From DASZBX01 sp035943635 (GTDB taxonomy: Bacteria; Actinomycetota; Actinomycetes; Streptomycetales; Catenulisporaceae): DNA of 64,000 bases. Of the stretch, positions 34,702 through 43,160 are shown piece by piece. The notes under the pieces are model-generated. The model saw only the letters and a list, made by a program, of their open reading frames with translations, did no database searches and was not told the DNA's origin. Every line of letters starts with the position of its first letter. Within the stretch, counting starts at the first letter, position 1. The stretch is taken from contig DASZBX010000007.1 of the NCBI GenBank assembly GCA_035943635.1, positions 80,389 to 144,388 of the forward strand, in the 5' to 3' direction. The translations under genes were made by a program, and so were the position numbers.

Positions 34702-35251
34702 TGCCGTCTGGTTCGCCGTTGCGGTGCGCCGGGCCTGCCGCGGCCGACGGCGCACCGCAGGAATCACTCCTGCGCTCCAGTGCTCCGGCCGCCCGGGTCC
34801 GGGCGAACCGCGAGCTCAGCGGCGTGGCCGCCCCGGCGCGGGCCGGGCCGGGCCGCCCCGGCCGGGCCCCGGCGCCCCGGGGCACGTCAGAGGCCGGATC
34901 CCGGTGGGCAGCGGCTGCGGGCCGCCCGCCCGCCGCGGCCGGCCGGGCCCGCTCCCGCAGGGCGGGCAGGCCAGGGCCTGAGGGGTCGTCACACCCTTTC
35001 GCACGCACGCTGATCTTTGTGGCCACGTGATGCTGAACAAGACCCCGGGCAGAAATCATCCCGCCCACATCCAGGGAAAAAAGTGAGCCCGGTCACGTCA
35101 AGCACGGCAGGTCAAGGACTGCGGCAGCGGTGTTAATAGGCTGTGACCGGAAGCGCAGAACCGTTCGCCGCAAAGAGGCTACCGTTCGGCGCTTTGCGTC
35201 TCGTGTGCGCAAGCGGCACAACCGAAAACGGACGTTTCGGAACCGGCGCAC

Positions 35252-35267
35252 GCCTCCTGCGGGAGGC
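35252..35267 (-). terminator. Putative terminator after hpnC
   Basis: GCCTCC at 35252-35257 and GGAGGC at 35262-35267 form a six-base stem with a TGCG loop, about 76 bases past the hpnC stop. Confidence 0.45.
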
Positions 35268-35342
35268 CCGGCGGGGGGCCGGGAAGGGCTCGGGACGACG
35301 CTCGGCGGACAGCCGAGCCGCGGGCGGTGAACGCCCGGCGGC

Positions 35343-36257
35343 TCAGCGCTTGCGGCCGAGCAGCACGCCGCCGGCCGCGCGCAGCGTGTCCACGGTGGTC
35401 GGACTCGCGGTGTTGGCCAGCACGTCGAAGTCGATCCGGCGCAGCGCGGCCAGCGCGGCCCGACCGCCGGCCACGTAGCCGATCACCGCGGGCCGGGCCC
35501 AGCCGCGCAGCCGCCGGGTCAGCGGCACGCCCTTGCTCAGCATCACCGCGGCCCGCCCGGCCTCCCAGCGAAGCAGAGCCTTGAGATCCTCGGTGCTGCC
35601 CGGCCGGCTCAGCTGGTTCTCCTGCACGCCGAACGCGATCAGGTCCTCCCTGGGCAGGTAGGAGCGCCCGGCCCGGAAGTCCTCGGCCACGTCCTGGATG
35701 TGCTCGACGATCTGCAGCCCGGTGCACACCGCGTCCGAGTCCGCGATGTTCTCCGCGGTGGCCTGCCCGGCCAGGTGCAGCACCACCTGGCCGACCGGGT
35801 TCGCCGACAGCCGGCAGTACGCGACCAGCTCGGCGAAGGTCGCGTAGCGGGTCTTGTGCTGGTCCATCAGGTTCGCCGCGACCAGGGCGTGGAAGGGCTC
35901 GACCGGCACCCGGCCGGCCTCGGTCAGCCGGGCCAGCCCGCGCACCGGGGCCAGGGTGGGCGCGGCGCCGCGGCCGAGCCGGGCCAGGTCGGTGTCCACC
36001 TCCTTGAGCGCGAGCACCCGGTCGCCGTCGAACTCGTCCCCGAGGTCGTCGACGTACCGGGCGAACACGTAGAAGGCGGCCAGGTCGGCCCGCACCTGCC
36101 GGGGCAGGAAGCGCAGGGCGACCGGGAAGTTCTCCGCCTGCGCCTTGGCCTCCATCACCGCGGCGCCCTGCACCCCGTCCCGGGCCCCGGACGGCCCGGC
36201 CGGTATGGCGGGCTCGGGTCCGCCGGGCCCGGCCGCCTCGGGTACCGACGCGCTCAC
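35343..36257 (-). CDS. hpnC: HpnC, hydroxysqualene synthase
   Basis: 304 residues from GTG 36257, which overlaps the aminotransferase stop as GTGA; ATG 36155, just before AENFPVALRFLP where family members usually begin to align, is the alternative. Aspartate-rich motifs are ARYVDDLGDEFDGD and IQDVAEDFRAGRSYLPRED. It converts presqualene diphosphate to hydroxysqualene. The N-terminal ~35 residues are Pro/Gly/Ala-rich. It sits apart from hpnD, paired with the aminotransferase. Confidence 0.92.
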   Translation of the reverse strand: MSASVPEAAGPGGPEPAIPAGPSGARDGVQGAAVMEAKAQAENFPVALRFLPRQVRADLAAFYVFARYVDDLGDEFDGDRVLALKEVDTDLARLGRGAAPTLAPVRGLARLTEAGRVPVEPFHALVAANLMDQHKTRYATFAELVAYCRLSANPVGQVVLHLAGQATAENIADSDAVCTGLQIVEHIQDVAEDFRAGRSYLPREDLIAFGVQENQLSRPGSTEDLKALLRWEAGRAAVMLSKGVPLTRRLRGWARPAVIGYVAGGRAALAALRRIDFDVLANTASPTTVDTLRAAGGVLLGRKR

Positions 36258-37669
36258 GAGCGGGTCAGCGCCTGCTTGACCAGGGTGCGGCCGAAGTCCC
36301 ACATCAGACCCGTGCCCCGGTGCGCGTCCGCCATGACGTCGTCGAAGGCCGCGATGAACCGGTCGACCTCGGCTTCGCCGATGGTCAGGGGCGGCAGAAG
36401 CTTAATCACGTCCATGTGATCTCCGGCTACCTGGGTGAGGATGCGGTGGCGTTGGAACAGCGGCACGACGACCATCTGGGCGAACAGGCCGTGGCGCGCC
36501 GCCTGAAGTGTGTTCCATCCGGCGCGCAGTTTCAATGAGCTGGGCCGGCCGAATTCCATCCCGATCATCAGGCCGCGGCCGCGCACGATCGTGAGCATCT
36601 CGTACTTCGCGGCCATCTCCTCCAGCCGCCGGGTCAGCAGCCCGCCGATCTTGGCCGCGTTCGCGGTCAGCTGCTCGCGCTCCATGATCTCGAGCGTGGC
36701 CAGGCCGGCCGTCATGGCCATCGCGTTGGAGCCGAAGGTGCAGTCGTGCACCAGCACCCGGTCCATCGAGGAGTAGACCTTGTCGAAGATCCAGCCCTTG
36801 GCCAGAGTGGCCCCGATCGGGGCGAAGCCGCCGGACAGCGCCTTGGCCACGGTGACCAGGTCCGGTTCGACCCCCTCGTGCTCGTAGGCGAAGAACTTCC
36901 CGGTCCGGCCGATCCCGGTCTGCACCTCGTCGCAGATCAGCAGGGCCCCGTGCTTGCGCAGGGCGGCCTGGGCGGCCGGCAGGAACCCGGGCTCCGGGAC
37001 GAACACGCCCTTGCCCTGGATCGGCTCCATCAAGAGCGCGGCCACGTCGCCGCGGGCCAGTTCGCGTTCGAGCGCGGCCAGGTCGCCGAACGGCAGCACG
37101 GTGTCCGGCAGCAGCGGGCCGAAGCCGCGGCGGAACTCGTCCGCGCCGTTGACCGAGAGCGAGCCGGTGGTCAGGCCGTGGAAGGCGTGGTCGAAGTAGA
37201 GGATCCGGGTGCGGCCGGTGGCGTAGCGGGCGAACTTCAGCGCCGCCTCGACCGACTCGGTGCCGCTGTTGCTGAAGTAGACCCGGTCCAGGTGCGGCGC
37301 GTACGCCAGCAGCCGCTCGGCCAGCAGGCCGGCCAGCAGCGGGGCGTCGAACTGGACCATGTCCGCCATCTGGGCGTCCAGCGTCTGGGCTAACGCCTTT
37401 CGGACGACCGGGTGATTGCGGCCTACTCCGAAAACCCCGAAGCCGGCCAGGAAGTCGAGGTATTCCGCACCCGACGCGTCGTACATGTACGCGCCCTCGG
37501 CCCGGACGTACTCGCGGTCGAAGCCGATCGCGTGCAGCATCCTGGGCAGTTGCGGATTGAGGAGTTTCGCTTGCAGGGCGTAACCCTCGCCCGCCCGCCT
37601 GCGCACCAGATCGGCGATATCGAGGCCGTATTCGCCAACCGCCGGAGACATCTCGTCCAAGCCCGCCAC
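36254..37669 (-). CDS. hpnO: Class-III PLP aminotransferase, HpnO-like
   Basis: 471 residues from GTG 37669, with AGAGG about six bases upstream. Class-III landmarks: YFSNSGTESVEAALKFARY, FDHAFHG, ICDEVQTGIGRTG and the PLP lysine in VAKALSGG. HpnO makes aminobacteriohopanetriol from ribosyl- or formylhopane, and an aminotransferase of this class is part of streptomycete hopanoid clusters. Its coupling to hpnC supports that role; other class-III substrates cannot be excluded on sequence. Confidence 0.88.
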   Translation of the reverse strand: MAGLDEMSPAVGEYGLDIADLVRRRAGEGYALQAKLLNPQLPRMLHAIGFDREYVRAEGAYMYDASGAEYLDFLAGFGVFGVGRNHPVVRKALAQTLDAQMADMVQFDAPLLAGLLAERLLAYAPHLDRVYFSNSGTESVEAALKFARYATGRTRILYFDHAFHGLTTGSLSVNGADEFRRGFGPLLPDTVLPFGDLAALERELARGDVAALLMEPIQGKGVFVPEPGFLPAAQAALRKHGALLICDEVQTGIGRTGKFFAYEHEGVEPDLVTVAKALSGGFAPIGATLAKGWIFDKVYSSMDRVLVHDCTFGSNAMAMTAGLATLEIMEREQLTANAAKIGGLLTRRLEEMAAKYEMLTIVRGRGLMIGMEFGRPSSLKLRAGWNTLQAARHGLFAQMVVVPLFQRHRILTQVAGDHMDVIKLLPPLTIGEAEVDRFIAAFDDVMADAHRGTGLMWDFGRTLVKQALTRS

Positions 37670-37699
37670 CCGCCTCTTCAGTTCGTGTTCTGCTCAGGC

Positions 37700-37727
37700 A
37701 CCCTACCCCCAGTGGGGCTTCGGACAA
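37700..37727 (-). promoter_or_regulatory. Promoter of the aminotransferase-hpnC block
   Basis: Minus-strand TTGTCC (complement of 37722-37727), a 16-base spacer and TAGGGT (complement of 37700-37705), about 30 bases upstream of the GTG. The spacer contains the palindrome CCCCAGTGGGG, a possible operator. Confidence 0.5.
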
Positions 37728-37867
37728 ACCAGCCGGGTCCGCCGCGGCCCGGCCGACCCGCATCCGGACCGGGCCGGGCGCAAGCCGGGGCGCCCGCGCG
37801 GGCTTTTCTTGCCCTCGTCTGAGGATCATCTCAGGCCGTTCTCACGAAACGGGGGGATGGTCGTTGC

Positions 37868-39274
37868 ATGACCGAAACGCCGTACGACTCCGCCAGCTCC
37901 ACGCCGGACCCCGAGGAGCGCCGGATCTTCCCGCCGGCCCCCGCGGCGGACCCGGCGGCCGGGGACCAGGGCGCGGCGCCGGCCGGGGACCCGGGCCACC
38001 CGGCCCCGGCGCACCGGCGCCCGCTGTGGACCGCGCCGGCCCGGCACCACGGCGCGCCGGGCTCGACCGCCGGCTGGGGCGGCCTGGAGCAGAACCGGCC
38101 GGTGCACCCGGCCCACGCCGCGCCGGGCCCGGATCTGGCCGGGGCCGGCGGGCCGGCGGGGTTCCCCGGTCCTGCGGCGGCGCCGGGCGCTCCGGGGCAA
38201 CCCGGGCAGCCGGGCCAGTCCGGTCAGTCCGGCCAGTTCGGTCAGGCGACCCGGCCGGTCCAGCCGGGACTGCCCAGTCCCTCGGCGTTCGGCCAGGCCC
38301 AGTCGGCCTTCGACGGCTACCCGCCGCATGGCGGTTACCCGACCCCCGGGCCGCTGCCCGGCGAGCCCGGCGCGGGGCCCGTCGGCGGCCGGGCGAAGCG
38401 CAGGGTCAGCGTCGGCCTGGCCACTCTGGCCGTGTTCACGCTGGTCGCCGCCGGGGTCGGCGGCGCGGTCGGCGCGTACGTGAGCCGTACCACCGTCTCC
38501 GCCTCTTCGGTCACCGCGATCACCGGCTCCAACAGCTCCGACACCACCACCTCGGTCGGCGCGGTGGCCAAGAAGCTGCTGCCGAGCGTGGTCCAGGTCA
38601 ACGAGACGACCAGCAGCGTGACCGGCGTCGGCTCCGGGATGGTGGTCTCCGCGGACGGGATCGTGCTGACCAACAACCACGTGATCGCCGACTACGCGGC
38701 CGAGGGCGGCACGCTGACCGTCACGACCTACGACGGCCACACCTACCCGGCCAAGGTGATCGGCTACATCGCCGCCGACGACATCGCCGTGGTCCAGGCC
38801 CAGAACGTCTCCGGCTGGACTCCGGTCTCCTTCGCCGACTCCGGCCAGGTCCAGGTCGGTGACGCCGTGGTCGCGATCGGCTCCCCGGACAACCTGCAGA
38901 ACACGGTGACCAGCGGGATAGTGTCCGCGCTGAACCGGCAGGTGTCGGTCTCCGAGTCGACCAACAACGGCGGCGGCTTCCCCGGCTTCGGCTGGAACGG
39001 GCTGAGCCGGTCGACCACCGTGACCTACGACGCCATCCAGACCGACGCCTCGATCAACCCGGGCAACTCCGGCGGCCCACTGTCGAACCTGCAGGGCCAG
39101 GTGATCGGGATGGACTCGGCGATCTATTCCAGCAGCACGAGCAGCACCTCCGCCTCGGCCGGCTCGGTCGGCCTCGGCTTCGCGATCCCTTCGGACCAGC
39201 TCCAGAAGGACATCAAGAAGATCGAGGCCGGCGGCGGGGACAGCAGCTCGGCCAACAACTCCGCCGGTGGCTGA
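37868..39274 (+). CDS. HtrA-family serine protease lacking a PDZ domain
   Basis: 468 residues, ATG 37868. A ~175-residue Pro/Gly/Ala/Gln-rich cytoplasmic tail precedes one membrane segment (residues ~180-203) and a DegP-type protease domain outside the cell. Catalytic residues are His271 (NNHVI), Asp305 (DDIAVV) and Ser401 (GNSGGP). The protein stops soon after the protease domain at a Ser/Asn/Gly-rich end, with no PDZ domain, whereas most actinobacterial HtrA proteins carry at least one. It is divergent from the hopanoid locus. Likely role: envelope protein quality control. Confidence 0.92.
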   Translation: MTETPYDSASSTPDPEERRIFPPAPAADPAAGDQGAAPAGDPGHPAPAHRRPLWTAPARHHGAPGSTAGWGGLEQNRPVHPAHAAPGPDLAGAGGPAGFPGPAAAPGAPGQPGQPGQSGQSGQFGQATRPVQPGLPSPSAFGQAQSAFDGYPPHGGYPTPGPLPGEPGAGPVGGRAKRRVSVGLATLAVFTLVAAGVGGAVGAYVSRTTVSASSVTAITGSNSSDTTTSVGAVAKKLLPSVVQVNETTSSVTGVGSGMVVSADGIVLTNNHVIADYAAEGGTLTVTTYDGHTYPAKVIGYIAADDIAVVQAQNVSGWTPVSFADSGQVQVGDAVVAIGSPDNLQNTVTSGIVSALNRQVSVSESTNNGGGFPGFGWNGLSRSTTVTYDAIQTDASINPGNSGGPLSNLQGQVIGMDSAIYSSSTSSTSASAGSVGLGFAIPSDQLQKDIKKIEAGGGDSSSANNSAGG

Positions 39275-39707
39275 ACGGTTCGGCAGCTGGCGAGCTGACC
39301 GGCCGAACGGCCCACGGCGGTGCGGAGAGGAATGAGTGGAGTGGAGCGTGGCGAGATGCGGAAGGCGGTGAGGTGCAGCTGGTGATCAGGGATGTGTGTG
39401 GTGTGGCTGTGCAGTGTGTGGCTGCAGTGCGGTAGTACCGGCGGCGTGGTGTGGCGCCGCGAGACACGGTGCGGTTCGGCCGGGGAGATGGGCCCCGACC
39501 GGACCGCACCGTGTCTTTGCCGTTTCCCGCCGGCCGCCGCGTGTCGCCGACCCCTCCGCGGCAGAGTCGTGCCATACCCGGCATGATGGTTTTCGGTAAG
39601 GCCGGAGACACCCCTCCGCCACCGCCTGGACCCGGCGCCGACGCCCGAAGGCCCACAAGGCCGTGCGCCCGACGCCGACCACCGCACCGCACCGAGGAGT
39701 GGTCAGA
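39275..39707. other. 433-base intergenic region
   Basis: Bases 39320-39440 are G/T-rich with GTGTG runs; the terminator hairpin follows at 39462-39516. The rest gives no convincing gene on either strand. GAGGAG at 39694-39699 is the ribosome-binding site of the next gene. Confidence 0.45.
39462..39516 (+). terminator. Long terminator hairpin after the HtrA gene
   Basis: AGACACGGTGCGGT at 39462-39475 pairs perfectly with 39503-39516; inside, CGG and CCG and then GGGG and CCCC can also pair, giving an extended structure. A short T-run follows. It is 187 bases past the stop. Confidence 0.7.
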
Positions 39708-40859
39708 TTGGACGCCGCCCGCCGTACCCTGCTGCCGACCGAAGAGGCCGCGGACCTGCTCGACCTGGTCGGGGAACTCGGCCGCAAGGAGCTGGACCCG
39801 CTGGTCGCCGAGGACGAGCAGGCCCACCGTTTCCCGCGCGAGGTGTTCCGCACGCTCGGCCGGGCCGGGCTGCTCGGCCTGCCCTACCCCGAGGAGTACG
39901 GCGGCTCCGACCAGCCCTACGAGGTCTACCTCCAGGTGATCGAGGAGCTGGCCCGGCACTGGCTGGCGATAGCGGTCGGGGTCAGCGTGCACACGCTCTC
40001 CTGCCACGGCCTGGTCAACTACGGCACCGCGGAGCAGAAGGAGCGGTGGCTGCCGGACTTGCTCGGCGGGGAACTGCTCGGCGCGTACTGCCTGTCCGAA
40101 CCCGCGCACGGCTCGGACGCGGCGAACCTGGACACCCGCGCGGCCGCCGACGGCGAGGACTACCTGATCGACGGCACCAAGGCCTGGATCACCCACGGCG
40201 GCGAAGCCGACTTCTACACCGTGCTGGCCCGCACCGGCGGCCCGGGCCCGAAGGGGATCAGCGCGTTCCTGGTCGAGGGCAAGGCCGAGGGCCTGACCGC
40301 CGCCCCGCCCGAACGCAAGCTCGGCATGCGCGCCTCGGCCACCGCCCAACTGCACTTCGACCAGGTCCGGGTGCCCGCCGCCCGCCGGCTCGGCGCCGAG
40401 GGCGCCGGCTTCGACCTGGCCATGCACGCCCTGGACGCCGGCCGGCTGGGCATCGCGGCCTGCGGGGTCGGCCTGGCCCAGGCCGCCCTGGACGCGGCGG
40501 TCGAGTACGCCCGGACCCGCGAGCAGTTCGGCAAGCCGATCATCGAGCACGACGGCGTCGGTTTCATGCTGGCCGACATGGCCACCCGGATCGAGATGGG
40601 CCGGGCCGGGTATCTCGCGGCGGCGCGGCTGCGCGACCACGGGCTGCCGTACTCGCGCCAGGCCGCCGCGGCCAAACTGTTCTGTACGGACTCTGCGATG
40701 GCGGTCGCCGTGGACGCGGTGCAGGTGCTCGGCGGGTACGGATACACCTCGGACTTCCCGGTGGAGCGCTTCATGCGCGAGGCCAAGGTGCTGCAGATCG
40801 TGGAGGGCACCAACCAGATCCAGCGCCGGGTGATCGCCCGGCACCTGGCCAGGGGCTGA
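39708..40859 (+). CDS. Acyl-CoA dehydrogenase
   Basis: 383 residues. TTG 39708 is preferred because GAGGAG lies eight bases upstream and it gives the usual family length. Landmarks: YCLSEPAHGSDAANL and WITHGGEAD at the FAD/acyl site, RKLGMRASAT, ARTREQFGKPI, QVLGGYGYTSDFPVERFMRE and the catalytic-base Glu in VEGTNQIQR. It oxidises an acyl-CoA to the enoyl-CoA using FAD. The Glu position is that of short/medium-chain enzymes; the substrate is not determinable. Monocistronic. Confidence 0.93.
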   Translation: MDAARRTLLPTEEAADLLDLVGELGRKELDPLVAEDEQAHRFPREVFRTLGRAGLLGLPYPEEYGGSDQPYEVYLQVIEELARHWLAIAVGVSVHTLSCHGLVNYGTAEQKERWLPDLLGGELLGAYCLSEPAHGSDAANLDTRAAADGEDYLIDGTKAWITHGGEADFYTVLARTGGPGPKGISAFLVEGKAEGLTAAPPERKLGMRASATAQLHFDQVRVPAARRLGAEGAGFDLAMHALDAGRLGIAACGVGLAQAALDAAVEYARTREQFGKPIIEHDGVGFMLADMATRIEMGRAGYLAAARLRDHGLPYSRQAAAAKLFCTDSAMAVAVDAVQVLGGYGYTSDFPVERFMREAKVLQIVEGTNQIQRRVIARHLARG

Positions 40860-41313
40860 CGCATACGGACCCTGCTTCCCGGCGGCTTCCGGCGTAATTG
40901 CCGGTGGCCCGGCCGGGGAGCAGACCTCTGATGCCACGTGCGTCCCACCGGTGCCGGCCACCCGGACCGGCCGGAAATCACCCCGACATCATTTCGTTCT
41001 CCGCCGGCCGGGCCCGCGAGGCCGGTGAGCAGCCACAAGGGAGTGGCCCGGAATCGGCCGGGCCGGCCCAAACTTCCGGGCAACCCCTGTTCGGAGTGCA
41101 CGGACGCGCTGACGGGCGCAGGTGCGCAGACCGACGCGCGCAAAAAGGTAAGATCACTCGACTGCGCCGGCCGGCGAAATTAGGTCGCGCCGACTGCTGT
41201 CAGGCGGCGCCGGCGGGGTAGGTTCATAGGAGCTCGAACAAATCCGGACCCGGGCTGGCGCGTCATGGACCGACGTCACATGACCGCAACGACGCGGTGG
41301 GAGGGTGGACGGT
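40860..41313. other. 454-base intergenic region upstream of the TerC-like gene
   Basis: No convincing gene. Around 41145-41160 an A-rich stretch (CAAAAAGGTAAGATCA) stands out, followed by GC-rich inverted repeats at 41165-41210. I looked for a yybP-ykoY manganese riboswitch, common before TerC-family genes, and did not see its conserved core. Confidence 0.4.
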
Positions 41314-42474
41314 ATGGCGAATCGTTCCAGCGGGCTCCGGCTTTTCGGGGTGGCGCACACCATCGCGGTGGCCTGTCTCGTGGCGGCCTACCTGCTCAAC
41401 GGCTTCCAGGGTCTGACCGTGGCCCTGCTGCTGGGCATCCTGGAGATCGCAGTGTCCTTCGACAACGCGATTGTCAACGCGACCGTGCTGGCGCGGATGG
41501 GGGCGTTCTGGCAACAGCTGTTCCTGACCGTCGGGGTGCTGATCGCCGCGGTCGGCATGCGGCTGCTGGCCCCGCTCGCGGTGGTGTCCATCGGCGCGCA
41601 CATGGACCCGGTCAGCGCCGTCCGGCTGGCCTATTCGAACCCCGACCAGTACCACCACCTGCTGTTGGCCGCCCAGCCCGGCATCGCGGCCTTCGGCGGC
41701 GCGTTCCTGCTGATGATCTTCCTCCAGTTCGCCACCGAGGAGCACGAGACCGAGTGGATCGCGGTGATCGAGCGTCCGCTGCGCCGGATCTCCGAGTTCG
41801 TCCCCTCCCTCGGCCCGGTGGTCATCATCGCGGTCGCGGTCGCCGCGGCCAGCTCCGTGCGCTCCCCGATGCGCCTGTCCGTGATGATCGGCGCGTCCAT
41901 CGGCCTGGGCACCTACCTGCTGATCAACGGCCTGAGTGAGAAGATCGCGGACCAGGCCGACGCGGACGGCTCCAGCAAACCGCGGGCCACCGTGACCGGC
42001 CGCGGCGCGTTCTTCCTGTTCTGCTACCTGGAACTGCTCGACGCCACCTTCTCCTTCGACTCGGTGATGGGCGCCTTCTCGGTCACGCTGGACATCGCGA
42101 TGATCACTCTGGGTCTGGCGATCGGTGCCGCGTATATCCGCTGTCTGACGGTGTTCGTCGTGCGCCGCGGCACTCTGGACGAGTACCGCTACCTGGAGCA
42201 CGGCGCGTACTACGCGATCGGCGCCCTGGCCACCCTGTTGTTCGTCGAGGTCTGGCACGACGTGCCCGACGTGCTGACGGCCTCGATCGGCGCCCTGATC
42301 ATCGTGGCTGCGGTGGTCGCCTCGGTCATGGCCCGGCACAGGCACGATCGGCAGGAGGACCTGGAGCGGACGGATGCCGCGGTCACCCCGATCCACAAGG
42401 GTTCCAGTGTCGCGGCGCTGCAGAGCGACCTGCCCGGGCAGGGCCCGTCCCGCAACGAGTCCCTGTCCGCCTGA
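41314..42474 (+). CDS. TerC/DUF475-family integral membrane protein
   Basis: 386 residues from ATG 41314 (GGAGG nine bases upstream; GTG 41305 overlaps that site). About eight hydrophobic segments. Two acidic membrane motifs, LEIAVSFDNAIVNATVL near residue 50 and YLELLDATFSFDSVMGAF near residue 250, are the repeated metal-site signatures of TerC/YkoY/DUF475 proteins, thought to export manganese or other metals. A charged C-terminal tail of ~45 residues is cytoplasmic. Monocistronic. Confidence 0.85.
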   Translation: MANRSSGLRLFGVAHTIAVACLVAAYLLNGFQGLTVALLLGILEIAVSFDNAIVNATVLARMGAFWQQLFLTVGVLIAAVGMRLLAPLAVVSIGAHMDPVSAVRLAYSNPDQYHHLLLAAQPGIAAFGGAFLLMIFLQFATEEHETEWIAVIERPLRRISEFVPSLGPVVIIAVAVAAASSVRSPMRLSVMIGASIGLGTYLLINGLSEKIADQADADGSSKPRATVTGRGAFFLFCYLELLDATFSFDSVMGAFSVTLDIAMITLGLAIGAAYIRCLTVFVVRRGTLDEYRYLEHGAYYAIGALATLLFVEVWHDVPDVLTASIGALIIVAAVVASVMARHRHDRQEDLERTDAAVTPIHKGSSVAALQSDLPGQGPSRNESLSA

Positions 42475-42480
42475 GCTGCG

Positions 42481-42774
42481 CTACAGCTCGATCACGGTCC
42501 GGATCGCCTCGCCCGAGCGCAGCAGGTCCAGCGCCTCGTCGATCCGTTCCAGCGGCAGCCGGGCCGTCACCATCGAGGCCGGGTCGAGCTTCCCGGACCG
42601 CCACAACCGGATCAGCCGGGCGTATTCGAGCCGCACGTCCCCGCCGCCGTACATGGTCGGCAGGATCTGCTTGCTGTCGTAGAAGAGTTCGCCCATGCTG
42701 AACTCGACCTTGTCCTCGCGGCTGCCCGCGCCGACCACGACCACCCGCCCGCCGCGCCGGGTCAGGTCTTGTTC
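42481..42774 (-). pseudogene. C-terminal remnant of a zinc alcohol dehydrogenase
   Basis: The frame ending at the TAG 42481 reads RRGGRVVVVGAGSREDKVEF and continues to the natural C-terminus LRSGEAIRTVIEL, about the last 95 residues of a medium-chain Zn-dependent dehydrogenase (end of the Rossmann domain and C-terminal lobe). There is no start codon of its own. It abuts the N-terminal piece at about 42774 in a different frame; the ~200 residues expected between them are absent. Confidence 0.8.
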
Positions 42775-42882
42775 GGCAGCACGCCGCTCATGGCCGACAG
42801 GTCCGAATGGCACACGCCGCTGGCCTTGAGCTGCACCCGCACGTCGTTCGGGCCGACCGCGCGGACCGCGGCGTTCTGCTGT
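42762..42882 (-). pseudogene. N-terminal remnant of the zinc alcohol dehydrogenase
   Basis: AAVRAVGPNDVRVQLKASGV followed by CHSDLSAMSGVLPN is the start of a medium-chain dehydrogenase, with the catalytic-zinc Cys in GVCHSD. The frame runs out of homology at about 42775 and stops at 42762. It is joined upstream, in another frame, to a hydrolase fragment, so the true start codon has been lost. Confidence 0.75.
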
Positions 42883-43054
42883 CGAACCGCGCCACGTGGA
42901 ATCCCCGTTCCGCCAGCGCCGCACAGAACCCGTCCGGCCACCACTGCATCGGCGAGTCCAACCCCATCACCAGCAACAACGGTCGCCCGCCGGTCGCTCC
43001 GAAGGTCTCGAAAGCGATCTGCACCGTCCCGTTGCGCGCCGTGCGTATTGCCAT
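42878..43054 (-). pseudogene. N-terminal remnant of an alpha/beta hydrolase
   Basis: ATG 43054 with GGAGAA seven bases upstream starts MAIRTARNGTVQIAFETFG, followed by RPLLLVMGLDSPMQWWPDGF and AERGFHVARFDS, the first ~59 residues of an alpha/beta hydrolase up to the second strand. At 42878 homology ends and the sequence becomes alcohol dehydrogenase in another frame. The nucleophile-elbow and His/Asp parts are missing, so it is inactive. Confidence 0.8.
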
Positions 43055-43160
43055 GACTGTCTTCTCCGTACCTCGATCCGCCGCACCTCCGAGTCGTCTC
43101 ATATCCGGTATCAGCCGAAAAACACTGGCACGAAAAGGTGACGTCGCTCCTATGACGCAG

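Larger units (their letters stand above)
34690..35342. other. 653-base gap inside the hopanoid locus
   Basis: It separates hpnD from hpnC, which are usually adjacent. Both strands give only low-complexity Arg/Pro/Gly frames. Bases 35040-35240 are relatively AT-rich with two ACCGTTCG direct repeats (near 35160 and 35180) and GCAAAG/CTTTGC arms, which may be regulatory or a structured RNA. The hpnC terminator lies at its upper end and the hpnD promoter at its lower end. Confidence 0.45.

Noticed and set aside
35130..35330. Small Arg-rich plus-strand protein in the hopanoid gap.
   Set aside because: Composition is that of a non-coding frame in high-GC DNA; no ribosome-binding site or conserved pattern.
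40860..41313. Manganese (yybP-ykoY) riboswitch before the TerC-like gene.
   Set aside because: I could not find the conserved core bases; only unspecific GC-rich inverted repeats are present.
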